The notes: generated by a model from the sequence alone, not told the origin. 32,424 bases of DNA from CAYSUS01 sp964434165 (GCA_964434165.1 CAYSUS010000083.1:1-32424), one strand, 5' to 3'; positions 9,090 through 19,736 are shown, counted from the first letter of the stretch. Numbers and translations: made by a program.

Positions 9090-11147
9090 TCACTCGGCGA
9101 CCGGATACAGGCGCAATAGCGCCACGCCGTGGCGGTTGACCGTCGTGGAGAACTGCCCCTCGAAGAAGCCCAGGTCCTTGTGCCGCCACACGTCGCGCAC
9201 GCGGCGCTTGCCGCGCAGGGACAGGTCCTTCCAGGTGACGGCGATCGGCCTGGGCACCTCGCCCAGGTTGAAAAGGCCCACGGCCAGCGAGCCGTCCTCC
9301 ATCGGCTTGGCCAGAACCAGCTCCCGGTCCGAATGGCGAAGCGGCCGCGCCTGCTTGCCCAGCGCGTCCTGGTTGACGTCGATCACCTCCGGGTTGCACA
9401 GCACGTTGAGCGTGAACGCGTCGAGCCGCGCCATGTCGCCGGAGAAGAACAGCGGCGCCGCCATCAGGCTCCACATGCTCATGTAGCTGTACTGTTCGTT
9501 GGGCGTGAGCCGGGTGGGCCTGGGCTCCTGGAAACCCGCGGCCGGCGGCACGCCCACGTAGCCCAGGAGGAGGTAGTCGGGGTCGTTCCACGCGCCGGGC
9601 CGGGCATGTCTGTAATGCTGCATGTTCGCCAGGCCGATCTTGTAGAAGCCCGGCAGGTGGTCGCCGCGCGTCAGGCCCAGGTCGCCGGTGGTCCGCCAGC
9701 AGTGCCCGCCGACCGACTCGCCCCAGGTCCACACGTCGTTCATGCCGTACTGGCAGAGATTGAGCACGATGTCGCGGTCGAGCGCGGCCAGGATGTCGCC
9801 CATCTGCTTGAAGGGGCGTTTCTTTTCCAGGAGGTCGTCGCCCGAGGCCTTCATCCGCTCGCGGTAGATACTCCCGTAGGTGCACCAGTCGTACTTGAGG
9901 AAGTCGAAGCCCCACTTGGCGAACAACTCGGCGTCCTGGCGCTCGTGCTGGTAGCTGGCCTCGAAATGCTGGCAGGTCCGCGGTCCCGGCGAGGTGTACA
10001 GGCCCGCCCGCAGTCCGTGGGCGTGGATGTGGTCGGTCATCGCCTTCATGTCGGGGAAGTTGGCGTTGGGGAGGAACCGGCCGTCGGGCCCGCGCGTCTT
10101 GCCGACCACCGCCTCGACGTCCAATCCCCGCAGCCGCGCCTTGCGGACTTCGTACCCTTCCGGCGACTGCATCATCCAGCAGTCGTCGATGTTGACGTAC
10201 ATGTAGCCGACGTCGGCCATGCCGCTGGCGACCATCTGGTCGGCCGCCTGGCGCATCTTCTTGTCGGTGATCGTGTGGTACCAGACGTACCAGCTATTCC
10301 AGCCCATCGGCGGCGTCAGGGCCAGCTTGTCGCCCACGACGAGGGTGAACTCCTTTTCGGCCGTGCCGTGCTCGTTCTCGGCGCGCAACGTGACGACGTG
10401 CTCGCCCCGCCCCTCCGGGGCCGTGCCGGTGATGATGCCTTTGGACGCGTCCAGGGTGAGTTTCTCAGGCAGGTGATCCACGGCGAACGCGATGGGCCGC
10501 TTGCCCGTGCAGGGGATGCGGTAAAGGAACGGACGCCCGGGGCGCACGCCGAACAGGCGCGGGCCGTTGATCCGCGGCTCGGGGCCGGGCTTGGGCGTAA
10601 GGAGGACCTTCTCCTCCCCCGGCGCGGCGACGGCCTCGGGGGCCTTGCCGGCGTAGATGATCCGGGCGTCGGCCCAGTTGGCGTGATCGAAATGGATGTC
10701 GTCGTCCGCCGAGGTGGCCGAGAGGACGAGCGCGGAGACACGCGCCAGCGGCACGTCCACTGCCTTGGCGCCGGCCCCGCCCTTCATCACGCCGCTGTCG
10801 AAGAGCAGCTCGCCGTCGCCGTGGACGAGGAACCGCACCGTGCCGCGGCCGTCGGTCTGATCGTCCACCCCCACCTTGGCCGTGAAGCGCACGGCCCGGC
10901 CGTCGAGTTTCAGGTGCATGGTGGAATTGGCGTGCGTGCCCACGCCGTGCTCGAAGGCCTCACCTCCGAGCTTGATCGGCTCGCCCGTGCAGTTGCGGTC
11001 CTTCCGCGGCTCGCCCCAGCCGGCCGTCATCTTGCCCAGGTCGAGGGCGGAGAGGGCGACGGTCTCCTCGGCGACGGCCGGAGTCGCGACGATCGCCAGC
11101 AAAAGGAAGCAGGCAAGACAGCGGTTTGCGGCGTGATGGTCGTGCAT
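9090..11147 (-). CDS. Secreted GH27-like alpha-galactosidase with N-terminal NPCBM domain
   Basis: The 685-residue protein has a Sec signal peptide (LACFLLLAIVATPAVA, cleavage near residue 26). An NPCBM-type carbohydrate-binding domain follows, about 30-165 (GEAFEHGVGTHANSTMHLKLDG, FLVHGDGELLFDSGVMKGG). Next is an Ig-like putative domain, about 185-280, and a GH27-type TIM barrel beginning LTPPMGWNSWYVW. The predicted nucleophile is D420 in KYDWC and the acid/base D489 in CWRTTGD. The conserved WNDPDYLLLGY loop is also present, and a small beta domain closes the protein. It should hydrolyse terminal alpha-galactosides (possibly N-acetylgalactosaminides or beta-L-arabinopyranosides, as in GH27 relatives). 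The start is the ATG opening the signal peptide; the open frame to 11198 is not supported. Neighbouring epimerase and oxidoreductase genes suggest a shared sugar pathway. Confidence 0.92.
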   Translation of the reverse strand: MHDHHAANRCLACFLLLAIVATPAVAEETVALSALDLGKMTAGWGEPRKDRNCTGEPIKLGGEAFEHGVGTHANSTMHLKLDGRAVRFTAKVGVDDQTDGRGTVRFLVHGDGELLFDSGVMKGGAGAKAVDVPLARVSALVLSATSADDDIHFDHANWADARIIYAGKAPEAVAAPGEEKVLLTPKPGPEPRINGPRLFGVRPGRPFLYRIPCTGKRPIAFAVDHLPEKLTLDASKGIITGTAPEGRGEHVVTLRAENEHGTAEKEFTLVVGDKLALTPPMGWNSWYVWYHTITDKKMRQAADQMVASGMADVGYMYVNIDDCWMMQSPEGYEVRKARLRGLDVEAVVGKTRGPDGRFLPNANFPDMKAMTDHIHAHGLRAGLYTSPGPRTCQHFEASYQHERQDAELFAKWGFDFLKYDWCTYGSIYRERMKASGDDLLEKKRPFKQMGDILAALDRDIVLNLCQYGMNDVWTWGESVGGHCWRTTGDLGLTRGDHLPGFYKIGLANMQHYRHARPGAWNDPDYLLLGYVGVPPAAGFQEPRPTRLTPNEQYSYMSMWSLMAAPLFFSGDMARLDAFTLNVLCNPEVIDVNQDALGKQARPLRHSDRELVLAKPMEDGSLAVGLFNLGEVPRPIAVTWKDLSLRGKRRVRDVWRHKDLGFFEGQFSTTVNRHGVALLRLYPVAE

Positions 11148-11288
11148 GGCGGTTCCCCGTCGTAGTTCAACAGGCCCGATGTGACGCTTCCCAGGCAAAA
11201 CTCCTGACCGATTTCTCGCGGCTTTCAGGCTACCGACGGACGGTGCCCGCGTCCAGGCGCGGCCCCCGGCCCCCTGGGGTCGCCGCGG

Positions 11289-12215
11289 TCAACGCGCAAA
11301 GGCCTCGCGCATTCGCTGGATGAATTCCGGGCATGCCTTGCGCGGATCGTCGGCCTCTTCGTACTCCAGGCAGATCCAGCCGCGATAGCCGACGCTTCCG
11401 AGAATTCTCGCCAGCCGGTCGAAATCGGTCGGCTGCTTGCCCTGGCCAGGCGAGGAGGTGACCACCTTGACCTGAACGTGGATCGTGTAGGGGGCGATCC
11501 GCTCAAGCTCCCCGTAAATGTCGTCGCCGTGGAAGTTGCCCGTGTCCATCCAGGCCCCGAACCAGGGGCTCTTCACCGCGCGGATGATCTGGAGCATGCC
11601 CTCGGCCGTGCTGGTCAGGCCGCCGTGGTTCTCCAGTCCCAGGAAGATGCCGCGCCGTCCGGCGTGATCGCAGCACTCCTCGATCGCCGCGACGGCCTGC
11701 CCGAGCGCCTCTTCCGTGGTCTGCTTCCCCGCCCTGCCGGAGAAGATGCGAATCACCGGCGCCCCGAGGACCGCGGCATAATCGATCCACTGTTTGACGG
11801 CGGCGATCTGCTTGTCCCGCGCCTCGCCGGGCGGCAGGCAGAAGTTGTTGCCCACCGCCGTGCTCGAAATGCTCAAGCCGAGGCGGAAGGCCAGGGCCTT
11901 CAGCTTGGCGAGATAACCGTCGGTGACCGGCCGCGGGAAGTAGTACGACGTGGGCTCGGTCCCCTCCAGGCCAAACCGGGCGCAGTCGGTGATGAAGTCC
12001 TCCAGCGTGCACTCGGGCTTGTCGCCGGTGAGGAGCTTTCGGTAGCTGTAGCCCGCCAGCGTGAACTTGTACTTGGGTTCGGCCACGCTGCGCCGGACAG
12101 GCTCGATCGCCCTGGCGCGGCGCGCGCCCGCGCCTTCCACGAGGCCGACCGCCGCCGCGGCCCCGGCGAGCCCTGCCCGGCGAAGGAACGTGCGTCGGCT
12201 GGTCGGTTCGCTCAT
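11289..12215 (-). CDS. Tat-exported xylose-isomerase-like TIM-barrel sugar epimerase/isomerase
   Basis: The 308-residue protein starts with a twin-arginine signal (SRRTFLRRAG, arginines 7-8) and an Ala-rich hydrophobic stretch. The remainder is an AP-endonuclease-2/xylose-isomerase-like barrel. Likely metal ligands are E195 (LGLENHGG), D224 (WMDTGNFHG), H246 (IHVQVK) and E284 (ICLEYEE), the usual set for this superfamily. Expected chemistry is isomerisation or epimerisation of a sugar or polyol; the substrate cannot be read from sequence. The start has AGAGGAGAA upstream, which favours it over the longer frame to 12353. It is the first of three same-strand carbohydrate genes (141 and 202 bases to the next two), so cotranscription is possible but not certain. 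Confidence 0.9.
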   Translation of the reverse strand: MSEPTSRRTFLRRAGLAGAAAAVGLVEGAGARRARAIEPVRRSVAEPKYKFTLAGYSYRKLLTGDKPECTLEDFITDCARFGLEGTEPTSYYFPRPVTDGYLAKLKALAFRLGLSISSTAVGNNFCLPPGEARDKQIAAVKQWIDYAAVLGAPVIRIFSGRAGKQTTEEALGQAVAAIEECCDHAGRRGIFLGLENHGGLTSTAEGMLQIIRAVKSPWFGAWMDTGNFHGDDIYGELERIAPYTIHVQVKVVTSSPGQGKQPTDFDRLARILGSVGYRGWICLEYEEADDPRKACPEFIQRMREAFAR

Positions 12216-12781
12216 GTCGGTTCTCCTCTCTCGTGAGGGTTTTCGATGGAGTGGGGGGAGGTGCTGCCAAAGCGCGATCGCAGACCAAGGACAGGTCGCG
12301 GCCCGGCTGGCCGCTCGGCGGAAACCGCCTGCACGGAGGTATTCACAATACACCGTAACAGGGCGCTCTCGGAGATGCCGAGGAATCGCCCGCGCTGGCG
12401 TGCTACCCCACCGATCGTCTTGTCGAAGACCGCGGTGAGCCGCGCCGTCGCTGTGGGGGCCGAGTCCGGTATCCTTCCTCGCTCAACCCCGGGCCCGCCG
12501 AGTACCGCCGGCTGCACGATCCTCACCCCCCGCGCAACCCCGTCAAGACGGCTCCCACGCCACACCGGATCGGCGAGAGGGCAGGCACTCGGTCGCGGCG
12601 GCCTGCAACATCGTTGCTCAACGCCGCCTTCCCGTCCTTTCTGGCCCAGCAACTGAGCGATCACGACAACGCGACACGAGGGGAGTACGACCAGCGGTTC
12701 CGTGGGGCAAGACCCGAGGTGGATGTTCGGCAGTATCTGATCCGATTCCATTCTCACCTCTTCGCCAGGCCGGCACCTGGC
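12216..12781. other. 566-bp intergenic region without a recognised gene
   Basis: It separates the epimerase gene from the end of the upstream same-strand operon. Open frames crossing it on both strands have no recognisable domain or ribosome-binding site. A small AT-rich island at 12339-12351 (gtattcacaatac, a perfect 5-bp inverted repeat around CAC) stands out in the GC-rich surroundings and could be an operator or promoter element for the epimerase gene. Confidence 0.4.
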
Positions 12782-15700
12782 TCATTGCCAGCACTGCACC
12801 GTGCCGTCGGTGAGCGATACGAACAGGCACCCGCCGGCCGCGGCCATGCCGTCCCAGCGCGGCGCGGCGCGGAGCTGGTGGACGGCCAGCTTGCTGCCGT
12901 CGGAGGCCGACGCGGCCCAGAGGACGCCGCCCAGCCTGCCCTCGTAGCCGGCCTCGTACTTCTCGACCGGATGCTCCGGGGCGAAGTGGGCCGGCGTGCC
13001 CGCCACGAAGACCACCTCGCCGGCCAGCACCATGGCCCTGCCCGTGATCGGGATATCGACGGCCCACCGCGCCTCGGCCTTGGGCGCCGCGGCTCGGCGG
13101 CGGCGTTTGCCCTTTCCCTTGGCTTGCGCTTCAACGGCCTTCCTGGCCGAGACCGTGCCCGCCACCAGCTTATAGCCGGCGAGCCGGGGGTCGAAGTAGG
13201 AGTGCCGATGCACGGGAAAGCCCCGCACCTCGTAGAAGTCCATCCCGTCGGCCACGAGGATGTCGCCCGACGGCCCGCCCACCGTGGTCGTCCCCGCGAA
13301 TCCCGGGCTGATCGTCCAGTAGGTCCGATGGTGCGGGCGCCGGTCGAGAAACCCGGCCGAGGCGATCACGTGGGGCCGGGCGGCGTCGGCGTCGCTGAGG
13401 TCCGGCTTCAGCGCCTTGTGCCGCATGTAGAGCAGGCTCCCGTCGGTGACGAGGATGTCGGTCTTCGAGCCCGCGTTGCGCGTGGCCGGGAAGCCCGTCT
13501 TCTCGTCAAAGGGGCCGTAGATCTGCCGGGTGTGGAGCACCTCGCCCGTCTTGGGATCCAGGCCGTAGAGGAAGATCCCGCCGTCGAGGAACGAGCTCCT
13601 GCCCGCCGCGAAGTAGGCCACGCCATCGAGCGCGAGCACGCTGCCGCACACGGGCCAGGCCGACTCGAGCTGGCCGAAGGCCCCGATCAGCCGGTCGGGC
13701 AGGTCGTGGAGCTTCCACACCAGGGCCCCGTCCGCGGCCCGCAGGCAGTGGACCCACCCGTCGCGCGAGCCGAACAGCAGCCGTCCCTCGTGGAAGGTCG
13801 GCGGCGAATCGACCCGGGCGCCGGCCACGTAGTCCCACTGGAGGCTGCCGTCCGCGGCATTCAGGGCGCAGACCGTGTGGGCGTCGACGTCCGCGACGAA
13901 GACCAGACCGCCGGCCACGACCGGGGCGCTGGGCGTGGTGGTGACCTTCGCCTGCCAGCGTGGCGCGAGTTCCACCGGCACTTCGGCCTCCGTGGCGCCG
14001 CCACGGGTGCCGTCGTGCCGATAGGTGGGCCACGGAGCCGCGCCTTCGGTTTCCGCCGCCTGCGGCAGGGTCTTTCCGTAGGCCGGGCCGCGGACCAGGC
14101 GGACCTTCCTCTCCACGTCGATCGGCTGGTCCGGCCTCGTGAGGCCCTTCTCCGTGGCCAGGGCGTTCATGTCCTTGATCATCGCCCCGATCGAGCACTG
14201 GCAGGAATACGGCGGCACGTACAGCAGGCCGTTGCAGGGCAGCACGCCCATCCCGCACGTGCCCCGGAGCCAGTGGTTGGGGAACTCCTTCTTCGACGAG
14301 AGATGCACGAAATCCGCGCCGCCGGTCTTGCTGTTGATGTAGAACCGCTCGGTGATGAAGTTGCGGTAGCAGCGGTCGTGCCCCATGGGGCCGGTCATCT
14401 GCTGGGGGATGGTGTCAAGCTCCTTGCCGGTCTCGGGGTCGTAGCAGGTGGGCTGCTGGCTGCCGCCGGTCCACACGGCCCCCGCGGCGAAGTACAGATC
14501 GGCCGCCTTTTCGTAGTTCTGCGCGATCGGGGCTTTCCATTTCTCCACGCCGTCTTCAAGCGAGTAGGCACGGAAGAGCTTGCCCTCCTGGGCGTACACC
14601 ATCGAGTCGGTGAGGATCACCGTGTTGGCCTCGGTGCCGTCGCTGCTCTGGACGGGCTTCTCCACGCCCCAGATCTTCTCGCCCGTCTTGGGATCGACGC
14701 AGAACAGTCCGCCGGCCGTCTGGTACACCGCGCCAGGTCCGCGCACGGCCAGCGAGCAGGCCGTATAGCCGTGGAGGTCCCCGGAGCGCCACAGCTCCTC
14801 GCCCGACTCGGCGTCGAGCGCCACGATGACGCACACGGGGTCGGGCTTGTCCGGGGACTCAGGGACGTACGCCCCGCGGAAGCCGGTGCCGCCGAAGGGC
14901 GCCTCGGGATCGGAGCCGCCGAGGTTCCTGCCCCGCCACGCCTCGGCCTTGACGATGTTGTAGCGCGCGGCGTTCATGCGGTCGCCGATGACCGCGTAGA
15001 GCACTTTGTCGTGCCAGGCGAGCTCCTGGGTCCGCTCGGTGCCCCGGTAGGTCTTGAGGATCTCGCCGGTCGCCGCGTCGAAGGCCGTGATCGGGGCCTC
15101 CAGGCCGGGCGTGCAGTAGAGCTTCGCGCCGATGGCCGCCTGGCGCCGCTGCAACTGGATGGCGATGTCCTTGACGTAGCGCGTGATCGGCTCCCAGTCG
15201 GCGAAGGGATGCGTCCACAGCACGACGCCGCTAAAGGCGTCGCGCGCGACGAGGCGCCACCGGCCCGGGAGGAACGGGTGTTCCGGGGTCGCCCGGTCCT
15301 CGATGGTGAACAGCCGGCCCCGGGCGGAGACCATGCTCACCACCGTGGGGATGCCCATGTGCGATCGGCTCCAGGCCGGCTCGTCGGTCCACTGAAGACG
15401 CCGCGGCGGACCGACCGCGGCGTCGCGGGCTACGGCGTTGTTGTCCGCGTCGTGGAGGTATTGGCGCCACTCGTCGATCTCCCCGGGCCAGGGCTTGACG
15501 GTCATCTCCCCGCCCACCATCGCCACCCCCAGGGGCGCCAGCACGCGCATGACCTCGTCCATCGGAACCTGGCCGAGGTCGTCGCACACGACAAGTCGCA
15601 CCAGGTTGTCGGTGTAGGGCAAACGCTTCCCGTCGAAGGTGGCGGCGGAGACCGGTCCGTAAAGGCCGAGCGCGCGGATATGCGCCCGGGCCTTGGCCAC

Positions 15701-15946
15701 GCGGGCGGGCTCGGCGTCCAGCCCGTGGACGAGGTAACCCTCCCCGGCGCGGAGCGCGGCCGTGAGCCGCCCCTCGCCGCAGCCAAGATGGACCACCAGC
15801 CCTCCGCGCACGCCGCTCGCCTTGAGGATCGCTTCGGCGCGATCCGCCGCCGAAGCGTCGGCCGCGTCGGCCGCGTCGGCCGCACTCGGTCCGCAGGCGG
15901 CCAGGAGGAACGTCCCGGCTGCGATCCAGGCGATGGTCTTGCGCAT
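12782..15946 (-). CDS. Probable lipoprotein: methyltransferase-like domain fused to PQQ-type beta-propeller (paralogue 1)
   Basis: The 1054-residue protein starts MRKTIAWIAAG with a lipobox LAAC (C18), so it is probably a lipoprotein. An Ala/Asp repeat encoded by three 9-bp units follows. Residues about 38-150 resemble a class I SAM methyltransferase: HLGCGEG at 53-59, acidic D77 after strand 2, then GKRLPYTDNLVRLVVCDD. The linker motif EIDEW...YLHDADNNAV (156-172) leads into a long beta-propeller of PQQ-type repeats (FDAATGEILKTY, LDAESGEELWRS, VDPKTGEKIWGV, LNAADGSLQWDY, LDPKTGEVLHTR). C582-Q-C584 lies in LLYVPPYSCQCSIG. A basic KGKGKRRRR stretch lies near the C-terminus. AAGGAAA precedes the start. 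It is last in a four-gene unit, 32 bases after the sulfatase. Its function is unknown: an exported methyltransferase fold would lack SAM, so it may be non-enzymatic. Proteins of this architecture are usually annotated as PQQ-binding-like or BamB-like. Confidence 0.85.
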   Translation of the reverse strand: MRKTIAWIAAGTFLLAACGPSAADAADAADASAADRAEAILKASGVRGGLVVHLGCGEGRLTAALRAGEGYLVHGLDAEPARVAKARAHIRALGLYGPVSAATFDGKRLPYTDNLVRLVVCDDLGQVPMDEVMRVLAPLGVAMVGGEMTVKPWPGEIDEWRQYLHDADNNAVARDAAVGPPRRLQWTDEPAWSRSHMGIPTVVSMVSARGRLFTIEDRATPEHPFLPGRWRLVARDAFSGVVLWTHPFADWEPITRYVKDIAIQLQRRQAAIGAKLYCTPGLEAPITAFDAATGEILKTYRGTERTQELAWHDKVLYAVIGDRMNAARYNIVKAEAWRGRNLGGSDPEAPFGGTGFRGAYVPESPDKPDPVCVIVALDAESGEELWRSGDLHGYTACSLAVRGPGAVYQTAGGLFCVDPKTGEKIWGVEKPVQSSDGTEANTVILTDSMVYAQEGKLFRAYSLEDGVEKWKAPIAQNYEKAADLYFAAGAVWTGGSQQPTCYDPETGKELDTIPQQMTGPMGHDRCYRNFITERFYINSKTGGADFVHLSSKKEFPNHWLRGTCGMGVLPCNGLLYVPPYSCQCSIGAMIKDMNALATEKGLTRPDQPIDVERKVRLVRGPAYGKTLPQAAETEGAAPWPTYRHDGTRGGATEAEVPVELAPRWQAKVTTTPSAPVVAGGLVFVADVDAHTVCALNAADGSLQWDYVAGARVDSPPTFHEGRLLFGSRDGWVHCLRAADGALVWKLHDLPDRLIGAFGQLESAWPVCGSVLALDGVAYFAAGRSSFLDGGIFLYGLDPKTGEVLHTRQIYGPFDEKTGFPATRNAGSKTDILVTDGSLLYMRHKALKPDLSDADAARPHVIASAGFLDRRPHHRTYWTISPGFAGTTTVGGPSGDILVADGMDFYEVRGFPVHRHSYFDPRLAGYKLVAGTVSARKAVEAQAKGKGKRRRRAAAPKAEARWAVDIPITGRAMVLAGEVVFVAGTPAHFAPEHPVEKYEAGYEGRLGGVLWAASASDGSKLAVHQLRAAPRWDGMAAAGGCLFVSLTDGTVQCWQ
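15855..15881 (-). repeat. Three tandem 9-bp units in coding sequence
   Basis: The unit gcgtcggcc is repeated exactly three times and encodes Ala-Asp-Ala triplets just after the predicted lipid-modified cysteine. It is a flexible tether whose length could vary by replication slippage without breaking the frame. Confidence 0.7.
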
Positions 15947-15978
15947 GCGTCGTTTCCTTGGCTTCCGCGGGTCGATGT

Positions 15979-17406
<1,428 letters not shown>

Positions 17407-17446
17407 CTCGATCCCTCGGGGTATCGGTATTCGCCCCCTCGCCGCT

Positions 17447-19660
17447 CTAGCGGCCGAGTGACCCTACGGCTTCTCGCGCCCCAACCAGCTCGATGCGGCG
17501 GAGCTGTGACCCGCCGGCCATGTACACCTCGCCCCCGGCGAAGGCGATCTGCGCCGGCCCTGCGCCGTCGGGCAGCCGGCCGATCGCCTCCACCCGGGCG
17601 TCGCGCGGATCGATCCGCACCAGCGCATCTCCGAAGAAGCTCCAGACATGGCCGTCCGGTCCGCGCCGGAAGGCGCAGGCCTGCCGGCGCACGCGTGAAA
17701 AGGCCGTGACGGGCGGGCTGGGCACGGGCTTGGTCCAGAGCAGCTTGCCCGATGCCGGATCGAAGCCGTACAGCAGGGGAGCCTCCTGCGAGTCCACCGT
17801 GTGTCCCATCACCAGCCCGGGAAGCGCCTCGACGACCGGCCCCGGGCGCGTGGCGCCCTGGGGCGGATCGACGCGGTGAAGGAAGTCGTGCGTCCGCGTG
17901 TCCCACACGAAGAGCTGGCCCTGGCCGCTGCACTTGCTGGAAAGCACGACATACCGGGCGCCGGCCGCGCCGGTCATCCAGAAGATGCGGTGCTCGTCCA
18001 TCGGCAGTCCGCCCATCTTCCTGGTCTTGGTATCGTACCAGCCCAGCCCGCCGCCGATGCGCCGGCGCCCCACCGTGGTTCCCGCGTTGTAAACGCGGGC
18101 GTCCGCGCCGCCCACGGTGCCGCCGAGCGGGGTATGCGTGTCGCTCGCGGGGTGGCCGAGCCGCTTGGGGTTCGGGTTCTCCTGGTTCAGGCCCAGGGTG
18201 CGCGAGAGATCGTACTCGACGATCTGGGAGCCGGGGTAGCCCGAGACGTAGAGCCGCCCTCCGAGCAGTCCCAGCGAGTAGGGGCTGATCGTGCCGCCGA
18301 TCCGCCGCAGCTCGCGCGTGGCAAGATCGTAGAACACGTGCTCGCCGTAGCCCTCGTCGGTGGCGAAGAGGACGTGGTCGTTGACTTCGGTGAGGAGCCG
18401 CACCTTGCCCGGATACATGGCCACTTGGTACTCCAGGCGCTGCCACCCTTTCTCGCCGCCCGGCCGGTAGCGGAGCGCGACGCGTCCGCCGGCGCCCGGC
18501 TTGCCCGAGTCCTGCTCGATGAAGGGAGGCGGCGAGGGCGGCTCGAAACCCGTGGGCCATACCTGGAACTCGCGCTGCCAGTCGAAGCGCGGGGCGTGCA
18601 CGCGCTGCGCCGGCTTGTCCGACCAGGGCGGGACGTCGCCGTTGCGCGCGACGATCTCTCCCTCGTGCAGCCAGAACGGGAGCTCCTCCGGATCGACCTT
18701 GTCGATCCCGGCGACCGAGGCGGCGCTGCGGATGTGTCCGGCGAAGCCGCCCTCGATCGGCTCGATGCGGATCGTGTTGTAGTCGCCGATGATCGGCTCG
18801 GTCGTGGCCAGGAGGCGGCCCTGGCCGGTTTTGAAGTTGAACGCCACGAGGTGCCAGGGCCGGCTGCCGACCGCGCCGTAGAGCCAGTCGCCGCGCATCC
18901 GCACCTCGCGGTACAGCTCCCTGCGATGCTCGTTGGCCGGGCCGAACGTCTCGAAGCGTTTCGCCCGGCCGGTGCGGGGATCGAACCGGTACGCCACGAA
19001 GCCGCTCTTGTCCTGGGGCCAGCCGAGGCCGTAGATCATCCCGTCCTCGCCGAGCACGCACCGGCCGTCGATCACCTCGTCGCCGAACGGCTTGACCCCG
19101 CGCACGAAGGCGTCCTCGGCCGGATCGTAGATCACGAACAGGACCCGCCCGACCATCTCGAAGACCAGCTTGCCGCCGATGTAGAACGACGGCTGCATGT
19201 GGAAGTCGATCCGCTCGCGCGTGAGGGGCGAGTCACCCGTCTTGGTGCTGAGCACCTGCTTGCGCGTGTGGCCCGTGCCGAAGTCGTGGATCACCACCTC
19301 CTGCTCGCCGCCGTAGGTGTTGTAGTATGGGTACACCATGTCCCACGACCGGCCGTCGGGATTGGGGACGAGGTACGGCCGGTGGCCGACCCAGCACCGC
19401 TCCGGCGCCGGCGCGACGTCGGTCAGCTTCAGCCGCGGGGCGGATTCGAGCTTCTCGGCCAGCTCCGGCTGCGCGACGGGCTTCCACGAGCCGGGATCGA
19501 CATTCCCGTCAACCGCCCAGCCGCACTGCGGCCGGACCTCGCCGACGCGGAAGTCCTCGCCCGCCTGCTGCCAGGCGGCACCGTGCGCGGCGCTTCGCCC
19601 GATCCCGGCGGACGACATCGACAGGCAGAGCACGAGGCTCGCCAGGGCGTTTGGCTTCAT
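17447..19660 (-). CDS. Secreted beta-propeller-like protein of unknown function
   Basis: The 737-residue protein has a signal peptide (LASLVLCLSMSSAGIGRSAA) and then a short Cys/Trp-containing segment. The rest is made of repeating beta-strand blades, each with a turn such as YDPAEDAFVRG, FDPRTGRAKRF, YDLATRELRRI, YDTKTRKMGGL, FDPASGKLLWT and IDPRDARVEAI, which suggests one or two beta-propellers. No catalytic motif was recognised. Some blades resemble PQQ-type repeats but lack the strong tryptophan docking pattern. It lies between the sulfatase (40 bases) and paralogue 2 of the methyltransferase/propeller pair (76 bases), so shared expression is likely. It could be a polysaccharide lyase-like or glycan-binding propeller, but nothing in the sequence settles this. 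GGGAG precedes the ATG. Confidence 0.8.
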   Translation of the reverse strand: MKPNALASLVLCLSMSSAGIGRSAAHGAAWQQAGEDFRVGEVRPQCGWAVDGNVDPGSWKPVAQPELAEKLESAPRLKLTDVAPAPERCWVGHRPYLVPNPDGRSWDMVYPYYNTYGGEQEVVIHDFGTGHTRKQVLSTKTGDSPLTRERIDFHMQPSFYIGGKLVFEMVGRVLFVIYDPAEDAFVRGVKPFGDEVIDGRCVLGEDGMIYGLGWPQDKSGFVAYRFDPRTGRAKRFETFGPANEHRRELYREVRMRGDWLYGAVGSRPWHLVAFNFKTGQGRLLATTEPIIGDYNTIRIEPIEGGFAGHIRSAASVAGIDKVDPEELPFWLHEGEIVARNGDVPPWSDKPAQRVHAPRFDWQREFQVWPTGFEPPSPPPFIEQDSGKPGAGGRVALRYRPGGEKGWQRLEYQVAMYPGKVRLLTEVNDHVLFATDEGYGEHVFYDLATRELRRIGGTISPYSLGLLGGRLYVSGYPGSQIVEYDLSRTLGLNQENPNPKRLGHPASDTHTPLGGTVGGADARVYNAGTTVGRRRIGGGLGWYDTKTRKMGGLPMDEHRIFWMTGAAGARYVVLSSKCSGQGQLFVWDTRTHDFLHRVDPPQGATRPGPVVEALPGLVMGHTVDSQEAPLLYGFDPASGKLLWTKPVPSPPVTAFSRVRRQACAFRRGPDGHVWSFFGDALVRIDPRDARVEAIGRLPDGAGPAQIAFAGGEVYMAGGSQLRRIELVGAREAVGSLGR

Positions 19661-19736
19661 GGCGATCGCTCCCAGGATTCAGAGCCCATAGTCCAGACCT
19701 TTCCGCTAAGCCTGCCCCGGCCCCGCCGTCTCCGCG

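Noticed and set aside
12212..12757. 181-codon minus-strand open frame in the large intergenic gap
   Set aside because: No domain, signal peptide or clear ribosome-binding site, and it overlaps the start of the epimerase gene; treated as non-coding.
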